The position numbers and the translations under genes were made by a program. From Streptomyces chartreusis NRRL 3882 (GTDB taxonomy: Bacteria > Actinomycetota > Actinomycetes > Streptomycetales > Streptomycetaceae): DNA of 64,000 nt. Of the stretch, positions 26,661 to 35,733 are shown in pieces. Location of the stretch: the NCBI RefSeq assembly GCF_900236475.1, contig NZ_LT963352.1, positions 1,922,001-1,986,000 of the forward strand, written 5' to 3'. Positions within the stretch are counted from its first letter, which is position 1, and every line of letters starts with the position of its first letter. The notes below the pieces were generated by a model that saw only the letters and a program-made list of their open reading frames with translations, made no database searches and was not told the DNA's origin.

Positions 26661-27632
26661 CTACGCCGACCGCCCCCGGTACTCCACCGGGCTCACCCCG
26701 TACACCCGCTTGAACGCCGTCGACAGGGCGAACGCGCTGCCGTACCCCACCCGGCGGGCCACCGCGTCGAGTGTGTCCTCGGAGTCGCGCAGGCGGTCGG
26801 CGGCCAGGGCGAGGCGCCAGCCGGTGAGGTACGTCATCGGGGGCTCGCCGACCAGGGCGGTGAAGCGGCGGGCGAGTGCGGCACGGGACACCCCCGCCTT
26901 GGCGGCGAGCGCGGCGACGGTCCACGGGTGGGCGGGGTCGTCCTGGAGCAGGCGCAGGACACCGCCGACGACCGGGTCGGCCAGGGCCCGGTACCAGGCG
27001 GGGGCCTCCGCCTCGGGGCGGGCGAACCACGCGCGCAGCGCGGCGATGACCAGCAGGTCCAGCAGACGGTCCAGGACGACCTCCTGGCCCGGCTCGTCCC
27101 GCACGATCTCCTCGGCGACGTACGGGGTGAGCGGACAGTCCCACACGTCGGACGTGAGGGCGAGCAGCGGCGGCAGCGCGTCCAGCAGCCGGCCGCTGAT
27201 CTCGCCCTGCATCGGGTACGTGCCGATCAGCATCACCGTGGCGCCGTCGAGCCGGTCGCCCCAGGTGCGCACGCCCAGGTCCATGGAGCCGTTCAGGGGG
27301 CGGCCGTCGGGGTGGCGGCACTCCTGGCCGGGAAGGATCAGCGCCTGCGGTGCCGTACCGGGGTCGTCCGCGCAGGTGTACGGGTCCGGGCCGCGGGCGA
27401 TGGCGAGGTCCCCGGCCCGCAGCCGTGTCCGCTCGCCCCGGTCGGGCAGGACCCAGGCCTCGCCGCGCACGACGAGCATCACGGTGAGCGGCGCCCGGTC
27501 CTCCACGCGTACCGCCCACGGCGGGTCGAAGCACGCCCTGGTCATGAACGCGCCCCGGGCGCGGGGGCCCTCCAGCAGCCCTGCGAGGGGGTCCCCCGGC
27601 CTGAGCGTGTTCGAGCGTGGGGGCGCGTCCAT
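26661..27632 (-). CDS. AraC-family regulator with cupin-type sensor
   Basis: A 323-residue regulator with a cupin_6-like N-terminal domain ([28 protein letters not shown]) and a C-terminal AraC DNA-binding domain ([46 protein letters not shown], then the [19 protein letters not shown] signature). The ATG at 27632 gives a complete cupin domain; the frame runs open for another 1.4 kb upstream as a shadow. It is divergent from the NmrA-like gene, 81 bp apart. AraC-cupin regulators of this type often control an adjacent divergent oxidoreductase, which fits here. Confidence 0.87.
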   Translation of the reverse strand: MDAPPRSNTLRPGDPLAGLLEGPRARGAFMTRACFDPPWAVRVEDRAPLTVMLVVRGEAWVLPDRGERTRLRAGDLAIARGPDPYTCADDPGTAPQALILPGQECRHPDGRPLNGSMDLGVRTWGDRLDGATVMLIGTYPMQGEISGRLLDALPPLLALTSDVWDCPLTPYVAEEIVRDEPGQEVVLDRLLDLLVIAALRAWFARPEAEAPAWYRALADPVVGGVLRLLQDDPAHPWTVAALAAKAGVSRAALARRFTALVGEPPMTYLTGWRLALAADRLRDSEDTLDAVARRVGYGSAFALSTAFKRVYGVSPVEYRGRSA

Positions 27633-27713
27633 GGGATCAGCGTAGACGCGGTCGTATGGGAATGAGCCGTTCAGCGATGGTTCCGCGCGGTGTACGGCAG
27701 TTGACTCGACGGC

Positions 27714-28559
27714 ATGACGAACACGACACGGGACACGCAGGGCATGACGGTTGTGGTGACGGGCGCCTCGGGCCGTACGGGCAGCCGCGTGGCACGGGCG
27801 GCGAAGGCGGCCGGGCTCACGGTACGGGCGGCGTCGCGGGCGACCGGTTTCGACTGGTGGGACCGCTCGACCTGGGCGGACGCGCTGCGCGGCGCCGATG
27901 CGGCCTACCTCGCGTACCCCTCGGACGTCGGTGCGCCGGGCGCCGCCGAGGCGGTCGGGGACCTCGCGCGGGAGGCGGTCGGGCTCGGGGTACGGCGGCT
28001 GGTGCTGCTGTCCGGGCGCGGCGAGGATCAGGCCCTGCCCACCGAGGAGGCGCTGCACGCGTCGGGGGCGGAGTGGACGGTCCTGCGGGCCGCGTGGTTC
28101 GCGCAGAACTTCAGCGAGGGGCCGCTGGTGGCGGAGCTGCGGGAGCGCGGGGAGCTGGTGTTCCCGGCCGGTGAGGTGCGCGAGCCGTTCCTCGACGTGC
28201 GGGACATCGCGGACGTGACGGTGACCGCGCTGACCACCGGCGACCGGTACGCGGGCCGGACGGTGGCCCTCTCCGGGCCGCGCCTGCTCACCTTCGGCGA
28301 GGCGGTCGCGGAAATCGCCGAGTCGACGGGCCGCCCGCTCGGCTACCGGGCGGTGTCGACACAGGACTACGGCGAGACGCTTCTCGGCTTCGGCGTCCCG
28401 CCGCAGGAGGTCGCAGCCCTGACCGAGATATTCGACACCCTCCTCGACGGCCGCAACGCACACCTGTCGGACGGCGTGCGGGAGGTCCTGGGCCGCGCGC
28501 CCGGGGACTTCTCGGACTTCGTGCGGGAGGAGACGGCGGCGGGAACGTGGCGGGCGTGA
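27714..28559 (+). CDS. NmrA/NAD(P)H-binding SDR-like protein
   Basis: A 281-residue atypical short-chain dehydrogenase. The N-terminal Rossmann motif is VTGASGRTGSRVARAAKAAG (TGxxGxxG). The rest follows the NmrA/QOR2 pattern (LSGRGEDQALPTEEALHASGAEWTVLRAAWFAQNF, DVRDIADVTVTAL) and lacks the YxxxK catalytic pair, suggesting a redox-sensing or quinone-reductase-like role. The start at ATG 27714 is nearest the Rossmann motif. It is divergent from the AraC-cupin regulator. Confidence 0.86.
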   Translation: MTNTTRDTQGMTVVVTGASGRTGSRVARAAKAAGLTVRAASRATGFDWWDRSTWADALRGADAAYLAYPSDVGAPGAAEAVGDLAREAVGLGVRRLVLLSGRGEDQALPTEEALHASGAEWTVLRAAWFAQNFSEGPLVAELRERGELVFPAGEVREPFLDVRDIADVTVTALTTGDRYAGRTVALSGPRLLTFGEAVAEIAESTGRPLGYRAVSTQDYGETLLGFGVPPQEVAALTEIFDTLLDGRNAHLSDGVREVLGRAPGDFSDFVREETAAGTWRA

Positions 28560-29030
28560 CGACGACGGGCCGCCGCCGGGCCGGACCCGGGAGACGAGTG
28601 ACGCTGCGTCGCCTGCCGGCGAGCACGCGGGGCCCCGGAACACGAGCCGACGGCGACCCGAGTGAGGCGACGTCGGCGGGCCGCCGCCGGCACCGGCCAC
28701 GGCCAGGCCGGGCCCCGCGGAGCGAGTGACAGCCAGCGACAGGCGCACCGGCCATGGACACGCGGAGTCTCGGAGGCACGCCGGCGGTGGCCCGCCGGCC
28801 AGGGGTGAGTGACGGTGTGTCGCCCGCTGACATCCAGCGCCAGCCGCCGGCGAACCGGACACCGGAAGGCGCGTCGAGGGCCGACCGCCCCCAGGGCGGG
28901 CGGGGCGCGTCGTGGGCAGGTCGCCGCCCGGACCGGCCGCGGCGGCGATGCGGCGCGACCGCAGTTCCGGCGGGCCCGCCGGAGCGCGTGCCCGTTGCGG
29001 CCCCAGCGGCCGCGGGAACACGCAGGCCCG
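28560..29030. other. Non-coding gap, no supported feature
   Basis: A 471 bp, extremely GC-rich gap between the convergent NmrA-like and YihY/BrkB genes. It contains weak, diverged reiterations of a GAGTGAC-N-GCGTCGCC-like string (near 28597, 28722 and 28805) but no convincing coding frame or clear terminator. The frames open here are Arg/Gly-rich shadows. Confidence 0.4.
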
Positions 29031-30185
29031 TCACTTGTCGGCGGGCGGTGGTGGTTCGCCGTTGGAGTGGGCAGGGCCCTTCGTGTGGGTGCTCTTCACA
29101 TGGGTCCGCAGGCGGGCCGTGACGTCCTCCGGGGGCAGGAAGCGGGACCAGCGTTCCGGGAACTCGGAGGGCATGTCGGGGTCGGACTCGCCCGCGGCGG
29201 CGGCGCGGGCCACGTACTCGGCGACCTGCGCCTGCCGCAGGCGTTCGTTGGCCTCGCGGGCGGCAGCCGTCGCGGCGGCCGGCCAGACCCGGTCGATGGC
29301 GGCGTTGACCGCGGCCCCGACGAGCACGGCGAACGCGGACACACCGATCCACAGCAGCACGGCGACCGGCGCGGCCAGGGAGCCGTAGATCGTCGGGCCC
29401 TCGACCGTGCTGGTCAGGTAGATCCGCAGCAGGAAGCTGCCGAGGACCCACATGCCGAGGGCGACGAGCGCGCCGGGCACGTCCTCGATCCACGGGGAGC
29501 GGACGGGGACGGACACGTGGTAGAGCGTGGTCAGGAAGGCGATGGACAGGAGGATGACGACCGGCCAGTACAGGACCTGGACGACCGTCGTCGACCACGG
29601 CACGATCCGCACCACCGCGTCCGGCCCGGCCACCATCAGCGGCAGCGCGATCGAGCCGATCAGCAGGGCGACGATGAACAGCGCGAAGGCCATCAGGCGG
29701 GTCTTCACGATGCCCCGGACGCCGTCGAGGCCGTACATGACGGTGATGGTGTCTATGAAGACGTTCACCGCGCGGGAGCCGGACCACAGGGCGAACAGGA
29801 AACCGATGGAGATGACGTCGGGCCGGCCGCCCTTCATCACGTCGTGCAGGATCGGCTCGGCGATCTGCCGCACGCCCCGGTCGGACAACACCGTGCGGGC
29901 GGCCTCCAGGAGGTTGGCCTGGAGGCTCTCGATCGTGTCGGCGCCGGTCCAGGCGTCGACGTAGCCGAGCAGTCCGATCATGCTCAGCAGCAGCGGCGGA
30001 ACCGACAGCAGCGTGAAGAACGCGGCCTCCGCCGCCAGGCCCAGGATGCGGTACTCGATGCAGGAGTTGACGGTGTCCTTGAGCAACAGCCAGGCGGTCC
30101 TGCGCTTGGAGACGTTCCGGTAGAGAGCACGCGCCCGGTGGAGGCGCCCGGAGGGTGTGTCGGGGGTTTCACTTGCTGGCTGCAC
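29031..30185 (-). CDS. YihY/BrkB-family inner-membrane protein
   Basis: A 384-residue integral membrane protein of the YihY/virulence-factor BrkB family (Pfam Virul_fac_BrkB), with about six transmembrane segments and the family signature LAAEAAFFTLLSVPPLLLSMIGLLG. It has a polar, Pro-rich cytoplasmic tail. The function of this family is not settled; in some bacteria it has been linked to envelope processes or resistance to killing. The GTG start directly abuts a G-rich ribosome site. It lies 471 bp from the NmrA-like gene tail-to-tail. Confidence 0.87.
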   Translation of the reverse strand: MQPASETPDTPSGRLHRARALYRNVSKRRTAWLLLKDTVNSCIEYRILGLAAEAAFFTLLSVPPLLLSMIGLLGYVDAWTGADTIESLQANLLEAARTVLSDRGVRQIAEPILHDVMKGGRPDVISIGFLFALWSGSRAVNVFIDTITVMYGLDGVRGIVKTRLMAFALFIVALLIGSIALPLMVAGPDAVVRIVPWSTTVVQVLYWPVVILLSIAFLTTLYHVSVPVRSPWIEDVPGALVALGMWVLGSFLLRIYLTSTVEGPTIYGSLAAPVAVLLWIGVSAFAVLVGAAVNAAIDRVWPAAATAAAREANERLRQAQVAEYVARAAAAGESDPDMPSEFPERWSRFLPPEDVTARLRTHVKSTHTKGPAHSNGEPPPPADK

Positions 30186-30254
30186 CCCCTAACGGTATCC
30201 GTCGCGCCTGACCGTACTCACCCTCAGGCCGGTCCGGGGCATCCGGCCCTCGCC

Positions 30255-30269
30255 CCTTGGTGACCAAGG
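30255..30269. promoter_or_regulatory. Perfect 15 bp palindrome upstream of acyl-CoA dehydrogenase
   Basis: CCTTGGT-G-ACCAAGG, arms of 7 bp with a single central base, ends 25 bp before the start codon at 30295. Its position and symmetry suggest a repressor operator, for example of a TetR-type protein. No such regulator gene is adjacent. Confidence 0.5.
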
Positions 30270-30294
30270 TGCCACCGCGGGGTACTTTCGCAGC

Positions 30295-31929
30295 ATGGCT
30301 GGCAGCACCCACTCCGTGAACAACCAGGTCCCGCCGCTGGTCGGGTACGACGTCTTCTCGGCCGACCGGGCCCTCACGGCGGCGGTCGAACGGCATCTGG
30401 ATCCCGGCCTGCGCGACGAGGTGCTCGGCGAGCTGTCGGCGCTCGGGCGGACCTCCGGCTCCGCCCAGGTGCAGGAGTGGGGGGCGCAGGCAAACGAGAA
30501 CCCGCCCCGGCTGCGCACCCACGACCGGTACGGCCACCGGATCGACGAGGTCGAGTTCCATCCGTCCTGGCACCGGCTGCTCGGCAAGGGCGTCTCGGCC
30601 GGTCTGACCGCGGCCTGGGACCGGCCGGCCGGGCATCTGCGGCGGGCCGCCGCCTTCCTGGTGTGGACGCAGGTCGAGGCCGGCAACGGCTGCCCGCTGT
30701 CGATGACGCACGCGGCGGTGCCCGCCCTGCGCACCGACCCGGACCTGGCCGCCGAGTGGGAACCGCGGCTGACGTCCATGGTCTACGACCGTGAGCTCAG
30801 GCCCGCGCACCTCAAGGCCGGGGCGCTGTTCGGGATGGGCATGACGGAGAAGCAGGGCGGCAGCGACGTACGGGCGGGCACGACGTCCGCGCGGCCGCTC
30901 GCCGAGGACGGGACGTACGAACTGACCGGGCACAAGTGGTTCTGCTCCGCGCCGATGTCCGACGGTTTCCTGGTGCTGGCGCAGGCGCCGGGCGGGCTCA
31001 CCTGCTTCCTGGTGCCGCGGGTGCTGGCGGACGGCACGCGCAACGTGTTCCTGCTGCAGCGGCTCAAGGACAAGCTCGGCAACCGGTCGAACGCCTCGGC
31101 CGAGGTCGAGTTCGACGGGACCTGGGCGCGCCGGGTCGGCGAGGAGGGGCGCGGGGTGCGCACCATCATCGAGATGGTGGCGGCGACCCGGCTCGACTGT
31201 GTGCTGGGCTCGGCGGGGCTGATGCGGCAGGCCGTGGCGCAGGCGGTGCACCACTGCACGCACCGGGAGGCGTTCGGCGGGAAGCTCGTCGACAAGCCGC
31301 TGATGCGCAATGTCCTCGCCGACCTCGCCATCGAGTCGGAGGCGGCGACGACGCTGGCGCTGCGGCTCGCGGCGGCCTGTGACGACGGCGGCGAGCAGGA
31401 GCGGGCGCTGCTGCGGATCGCGGTGCCGGCGGCCAAGTACTGGGTGACCAAGCGGTGCCCGCCGGTGGCGGTGGAGGCGGCCGAGTGCCTGGGCGGCAAC
31501 GGCTACGTCGAGGAGTCCGGGCTGCCCCGGCTGGTGCGCGAGTCGCCGCTCAACTCGATCTGGGAGGGTGCGGGCAACGTCCAGGCCCTCGACGTGCTGC
31601 GGGCGTTGCAGCGGGAGCCCGGTGCGCTGGACGCGTATCTGCGGGAGGTCGGGCAGGCGCGCGGCGCCGATCACCGGCTCGACGGGGCCATCAAGAACCT
31701 GCTGACCGAACTCGCCGATCTGCAGGGCGTGGAGGGGCGGGCGCGGCGGCTGGCGGAGCGGCTGGCGCTGGTGCTCCAGGGGTCGCTGCTGGTCCGTTTC
31801 GCGCCACCGCAGGTCGCCGACGCGTTCTGCGCGGCGCGGCTGGGCGGCGACGGGGGCGCGGCGTTCGGGACGCTCCCGCACACGCTCGATCTGGCGTCGG
31901 TGGTGGAGCGGGCCCGGCCGGTGGCCTGA
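30295..31929 (+). CDS. Acyl-CoA dehydrogenase, AidB-like
   Basis: A 544-residue FAD-dependent acyl-CoA dehydrogenase of the AidB/isovaleryl-type subgroup. FAD/substrate-contact motifs are visible: GMGMTEKQGGSDVRAG in mid-protein, WFCSAPMSDGFLVLAQ and, late, CLGGNGYVEESGLPRLVRESPLNSIWEGAGNVQALD. AidB of E. coli is about this length and acts in alkylation-damage protection, whereas metabolic acyl-CoA dehydrogenases are shorter (about 380-400), so the extra N- and C-terminal extensions favour AidB-like. True function remains uncertain. A palindrome lies just upstream. Confidence 0.88.
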   Translation: MAGSTHSVNNQVPPLVGYDVFSADRALTAAVERHLDPGLRDEVLGELSALGRTSGSAQVQEWGAQANENPPRLRTHDRYGHRIDEVEFHPSWHRLLGKGVSAGLTAAWDRPAGHLRRAAAFLVWTQVEAGNGCPLSMTHAAVPALRTDPDLAAEWEPRLTSMVYDRELRPAHLKAGALFGMGMTEKQGGSDVRAGTTSARPLAEDGTYELTGHKWFCSAPMSDGFLVLAQAPGGLTCFLVPRVLADGTRNVFLLQRLKDKLGNRSNASAEVEFDGTWARRVGEEGRGVRTIIEMVAATRLDCVLGSAGLMRQAVAQAVHHCTHREAFGGKLVDKPLMRNVLADLAIESEAATTLALRLAAACDDGGEQERALLRIAVPAAKYWVTKRCPPVAVEAAECLGGNGYVEESGLPRLVRESPLNSIWEGAGNVQALDVLRALQREPGALDAYLREVGQARGADHRLDGAIKNLLTELADLQGVEGRARRLAERLALVLQGSLLVRFAPPQVADAFCAARLGGDGGAAFGTLPHTLDLASVVERARPVA

Positions 31930-32062
31930 TCCGGGCAGCCGAAGCGGGGGTGGTGCTGCGCCGACACGGCACCACCCCCGCCGCACTGGCCCGTTCGAGC
32001 CACTGAACGCCGCTCGGGACGGCGCCGCTCAAGTTTCAGACACGGCCGGGCGGTCCACCAGG

Positions 32063-32080
32063 GTTGCAAGGGGTTGCAAC
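32063..32080. promoter_or_regulatory. TTGCAA inverted repeat before GAF-domain regulator
   Basis: GTTGCAA-GGGG-TTGCAAC, 7 bp arms with a 4 bp gap, lies 115 bp before the regulator start. A related CTTGC...GCAAG element (about 33530-33547) follows the gene. Such paired TTGCAA sites are typical of a dimeric activator; self-control of the GAF regulator is an inference. Confidence 0.45.
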
Positions 32081-32195
32081 TTGCTGCTGACTGTCTGCGG
32101 ACTGTGCGCGCCCCTGTGGGGCAGGCGGCACTATGAGACGGTCAGTCGGAAAGGGCTTCACGCCCGGGCCCGCAGCCCTTGTTCCTGGAGGACCA

Positions 32196-33488
32196 GTGGC
32201 GCACTCACCGATGAACGTCACGCAGCTCGCCGCCGCGGACACCACGCGTGCGGCCCGGGTGCTCAGCGAGGTCCGCTCCGCCCGGCTGTCCGGGCAGCCC
32301 GCCCCCGTGTCACCGCGCCGGGTGATCGAGCAGTCCTGGGAGCGCATGCTGCGCAGCGGTGTCGATCCTGACCACGACTTCCGGGCGGATCTGCTGTCCC
32401 GCGAGGAGGTGCAGCGGCGGCGCGAGACGTCGGTACTGCGCCATGTGCTGCCGGTGCTGCGGGAGGGGCTGCTCGGGTTCGCGGACGTCGCCCACCACAT
32501 CATGGTGGTCGCCGACGAGGAGGGCCGGGTGCTGTGGCGGGAGGGCAGCGCGCCGGTGCTGCGCAAGGCCGACGGGCTCGGTTTCGAACTCGGCGCGGAC
32601 TGGCGTGAGGACGTCGTCGGCACGAACGGTCTGGGCACCCCGGCGGTGGTGCGCCGGCCCGTGCAGGTCTTCGCCTCCGAGCACTTCGTGCGCTCCCAGG
32701 CCGGCTGGACCTGTGCCGGCGCTCCGCTGACGGATCCGCGGGACGGCCGGCTGCTCGGCGTGGTGGACGTGAGCGGTCCGCTGGAGACGATGCATCCGGC
32801 CACGCTCGCCTGGGTGGACTCGGTCGCGAAACTCGCCGAGGCCCGGCTGCGGGAGAGGCACCAGGAGTCGCTGGAGCGGCTGCGCGCGGTGGCGGCGCCG
32901 GTGCTGGCCCGGCTCGACGGGCGTGCCCTGGTCGTCGACCGGGACGGCTGGACCGCCGCGGTCAGCGGGACGCCGTACACGCGGCGCGTGGCCCTGCCCA
33001 AGTCCCTGTCGCCGGGCCCGAGGTGGGTGCCGGCGCTCGGGCTGTGTTCCGTGGAGCCGCTGGCCGGGGGCTGGCTGCTGCGGGCGGCCGCCGACGAGCC
33101 GGTGCCGCGCGGGGCGACCAGGATCGTGCTGGACCTCAGGCAGGCCCGCAGATGGACGGTGGCGGTCTCCGGCGGCGCGGGCTCCTGGACCCGCGAACTG
33201 AGCCCCCGGCACGCCGAGTTGCTGTACCTCCTCGCCGTCCACCGCACCGGCCGCAGCGCCTCGGACCTGGCCGGCGACGTGTTCGGTGACCCGGCCCGCA
33301 CGGTGACGGTACGCGCCGAGATGTCGCGAGTGCGGCGCTACCTCGGCGCGTTCCTGGAACACCGGCCCTACCGCTTCGCCGAGGACGCCGAGGTCGAGGT
33401 GGTCCTCCCGGACGACCCGAACGACCTGCTGCCGCACTCGACGGCACCGGCGGTGGGGAGGCTGCGCAGCTCCGCACCGGCCCCCTGA
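32196..33488 (+). CDS. GAF-domain transcriptional regulator with C-terminal winged helix
   Basis: A 430-residue regulator. Region about 70-210 is a GAF sensor (VLRKADGLGFELGADWREDVVGTNGLGT, typical of AcoR-like effector domains) and the C-terminus (ELSPRHAELLYLLAVHRTGRSASDLAGDVFGD ... EMSRVRRYLG) forms a winged-helix DNA-binding domain. Unlike AcoR-type activators it has no AAA+ domain, so it should act with ordinary sigma factors. The GTG at 32196, with GGAGGA just upstream, is preferred over ATG 32211 whose spacing is too long. Related proteins in actinobacteria control aldehyde or acetoin metabolism; the ligand here is unknown. Confidence 0.82.
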   Translation: MAHSPMNVTQLAAADTTRAARVLSEVRSARLSGQPAPVSPRRVIEQSWERMLRSGVDPDHDFRADLLSREEVQRRRETSVLRHVLPVLREGLLGFADVAHHIMVVADEEGRVLWREGSAPVLRKADGLGFELGADWREDVVGTNGLGTPAVVRRPVQVFASEHFVRSQAGWTCAGAPLTDPRDGRLLGVVDVSGPLETMHPATLAWVDSVAKLAEARLRERHQESLERLRAVAAPVLARLDGRALVVDRDGWTAAVSGTPYTRRVALPKSLSPGPRWVPALGLCSVEPLAGGWLLRAAADEPVPRGATRIVLDLRQARRWTVAVSGGAGSWTRELSPRHAELLYLLAVHRTGRSASDLAGDVFGDPARTVTVRAEMSRVRRYLGAFLEHRPYRFAEDAEVEVVLPDDPNDLLPHSTAPAVGRLRSSAPAP

Positions 33489-33661
33489 GGTTCACGGGAC
33501 GTGCCGTCCGTCGGCCCCCACGGGTGCATCTTGCGCATATTTGCAAGGTCTTCGCCCCCCGCCCCGCCCACCTGCCGTAGCATCCTCCACGGGCCACCCC
33601 ACCTGCTCCTCCGTCAACGTACGGACCGCAAGGCGCAGTTGGCCCGCCTCGGGAGGACGTT

Positions 33662-34990
33662 ATGAAGCATCGTGGCAGACACCGGCGGCGCAGGCGGGGC
33701 AGGGCGCTGCGTGGCGTCCTGGCCGGGACGGCTCTCGCGCTCACCGCCGCCGCCACTCTGATCAGCGCCTCGCAGGCCACGGTCGCCGACGCGCCCGGGG
33801 CCCTGAAGCCGATCGGCGTGTCCGCCGGGGCCGGGCGGCTGGAGCTGGCCGAGCACCGGGTGCCCGGGCCGTGGCTCGACCGGCTGACCTCGGAGATGGG
33901 CCGGCCCGTCGGTGCCGGCACGGTGCTGGACAGCGCCGACCGCACGCTGCGGAACGCGGCCGGCTGCCCGACCGCCGAGAAGCACACCCTGCCGGTCGAG
34001 CCGGCGGCCACGCGCGCGTACTGCTTCGGCGGCGCCGACACCCGGGGCTGGCGGCCCGGCGCGGTCACCACCTCGGGCGACGCGGACGACGACGGCCGCT
34101 GGGGCGGGAACCGCGTGATCCTTTCCGGCTGGACCCGCGGCGGCGCCGGGGGCGGCTCCATGGACGGCCCCGCCCCCGAGCAGGGCCTGGCCAAGGTCGC
34201 CTTCGTCGACGCGAACGATCCCGACCGGCTCCGCTACACCTGGGCCCTGCTGGCCGTCCCGGTGGACGGCGGGCGGGACTACCGGGGGCTGGTCTCCCCG
34301 CTGTCCGGCATGGTCTGGTACCAGGACAAGCTGCTGGTGACGACCCGCGAGGGCGACCGGGACGCGCTGTACGTCTACGACATGGACCGCATCCAGCGCG
34401 CCACGGTCGACTCGGACGCGGTCGGCCGGGTGCGGGGCGGCTGGTCGGCGTACGGCTACCGGTTCGTACTGCCCGCGGTCGCCTCGTACGCCCTGCCCGG
34501 CGGGGACGACGTGCCGCACCCGGCCGCCGTCTCCCTCGACCGCAGCACCTCCCCCGACAGTCTGGTGGCGAGCGAGTGGGTGCCCGCGGACGGCGACCGC
34601 CGCACCCGGCTGTGGCGTTACGCGCTGAGCCGGGACCCTGCCCGGTCCGGCCTGCTCGCCACGGACTCCTCGGAGCACGCGGACCCGGTCGAGGCGTACG
34701 AGACGAAGACGGCCGACGTGCGGGGCGTGCTGTCGTACCGCTCGGGCTGGTACCTCGACCGCGCGGCGGGCACGCCCGGGGGGCACGGGACGCTGTGGCG
34801 CCAGGACACGAAGGGCGCGCGGGCGGCGGAGTGCGCGACGGACGAGACGCGCCACTGCTGGAGCGGCCTGTCGGGTTCCCTGTCCTACTGGGAGGAGACG
34901 GGTGAGCTCTGGTCCCAGTCGGGGCGGATGCTGTTCGCGCTGCCGCTGGCGTCGGTGGACAGGGCGCTGGGCCGACCGGCAGACCGGTAG
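33662..34990 (+). CDS. Secreted protein of unknown function
   Basis: A 442-residue exported protein with a long Arg-rich N-region (MKHRGRHRRRRRGRALRG), a hydrophobic core and a likely cleavage site near ASQATVADA. The mature part has beta-propeller-like strands with repeated WYQDKLLVTTREGDRDALYVYD and HTLPVEPAATRAYCFGGADTRGW segments, and two Cys pairs that could form disulfides. I do not recognise a catalytic motif. The ATG has GGGAGGACG upstream. Streptomyces proteins of this kind are usually listed only as secreted proteins. Confidence 0.75.
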   Translation: MKHRGRHRRRRRGRALRGVLAGTALALTAAATLISASQATVADAPGALKPIGVSAGAGRLELAEHRVPGPWLDRLTSEMGRPVGAGTVLDSADRTLRNAAGCPTAEKHTLPVEPAATRAYCFGGADTRGWRPGAVTTSGDADDDGRWGGNRVILSGWTRGGAGGGSMDGPAPEQGLAKVAFVDANDPDRLRYTWALLAVPVDGGRDYRGLVSPLSGMVWYQDKLLVTTREGDRDALYVYDMDRIQRATVDSDAVGRVRGGWSAYGYRFVLPAVASYALPGGDDVPHPAAVSLDRSTSPDSLVASEWVPADGDRRTRLWRYALSRDPARSGLLATDSSEHADPVEAYETKTADVRGVLSYRSGWYLDRAAGTPGGHGTLWRQDTKGARAAECATDETRHCWSGLSGSLSYWEETGELWSQSGRMLFALPLASVDRALGRPADR

Positions 34991-35034
34991 GCCACGATCG
35001 ACAGACCAGTGGGTCAGATGGTTTTCTGGCCCGC

Positions 35035-35607
35035 ATGACCACCATCACCGTGACCACCTGGTCTCTGGAGCAGACCGCCCCGACCGACCTGCTGCCGGCC
35101 GCCGCGCCGGACGGGGACGTCCGGATCGTCCGCTCCGAGGTGCCCTCGCCCGAGTTCAGCCGGTACCTGTACGTCTCGGTCGGCGGCGACGTCCGCTGGA
35201 CGGACCAGCTGGGCTGGTCGTACGCGCGGTGGCTGGAGCACCTGGAGCGCCCCGGGGTGGAGACGTGGGTGGCGTACGACCGTGGCACGCCCGCGGGGTA
35301 CGTGGAGCTGGAGGCGCAGGACGACGCGGTCGTGGAGATCCTCCACTTCGGACTGCTCCCCGCTTTCCGCGGCCGGCGCATCGGCGGGCACCTGCTGTCG
35401 TACGGCACGGCCCGTGCCTGGGACCTCGCGGACCGCTGGGCGGGACTGACGCCGACGAAGCGGGTCTGGCTGCACACGTGCAGCAAGGACGGCGAGCACG
35501 CGATGGCCAACTACCAGCGCCGCGGGTTCAAGCTGTTCGACACCAAGGTCGAGGAGGAACCGGACGTCACCGCTCCGGGGCCGTGGCCTGGGGCGTTCCC
35601 CGTCTGA
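35035..35607 (+). CDS. GNAT-family N-acetyltransferase
   Basis: A 190-residue acetyltransferase of the GNAT superfamily, transferring acetyl from acetyl-CoA. The central motif A is LLPAFRGRRIGGHLLSYGTARAWD, with RGRRIGG forming the pyrophosphate-binding loop, followed by VWLHTCSKDGEHAMANYQRRGFKLFDTK. Substrate is not predictable. A long hairpin follows 37 nt after the stop. Confidence 0.87.
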   Translation: MTTITVTTWSLEQTAPTDLLPAAAPDGDVRIVRSEVPSPEFSRYLYVSVGGDVRWTDQLGWSYARWLEHLERPGVETWVAYDRGTPAGYVELEAQDDAVVEILHFGLLPAFRGRRIGGHLLSYGTARAWDLADRWAGLTPTKRVWLHTCSKDGEHAMANYQRRGFKLFDTKVEEEPDVTAPGPWPGAFPV

Positions 35608-35644
35608 CCTGGTCGGACACCCCGGGACGGCCCGGTGTGACCAA

Positions 35645-35681
35645 GGACACTCACGTCTTGGATACCGAGACATGAGTGTCC
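35645..35681 (+). terminator. Long hairpin after GNAT gene, upstream of sulfur operon
   Basis: Arms GGACACTCACGTCTTGG (35645-35661) and CCGAGACATGAGTGTCC (35665-35681) pair over 17 positions (one mismatch, one G-T wobble) around a 3 nt loop. Without a T-tract it is a bacterial-type but imperfect terminator for the GNAT gene; as DNA the same symmetry could be a regulator site for the sulfur operon. Confidence 0.6.
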
Positions 35682-35697
35682 GAATCTTGGACGAAGC

Positions 35698-35710
35698 TGG
35701 ACTGTGTCCA
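35698..35710. promoter_or_regulatory. TGGAC-TGT-GTCCA palindrome before leader peptide
   Basis: A perfect 5 bp inverted repeat with a 3 bp centre, 23 bp before the leader-peptide ATG, overlapping the region where the sulfur-operon promoter must lie. It is a candidate operator for a cysteine- or sulfide-responsive repressor. A TTGGAC string at 35687-35692 is a possible -35 element; no clear -10 is seen. Confidence 0.45.
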
Positions 35711-35733
35711 GATCGCCGTGACACGCTTCCGTC

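Noticed and set aside
26661..29021. A 786-residue frame joining the AraC-cupin regulator to upstream sequence
   Set aside because: Residues before MDAPPRS lie over the divergent NmrA-like gene and have no domain similarity; the known family length fits from 27632.
28560..29030. Possible small genes in the gap between NmrA-like and YihY/BrkB genes
   Set aside because: Frames are Arg/Gly-rich on both strands and lack codon bias favouring any one frame.
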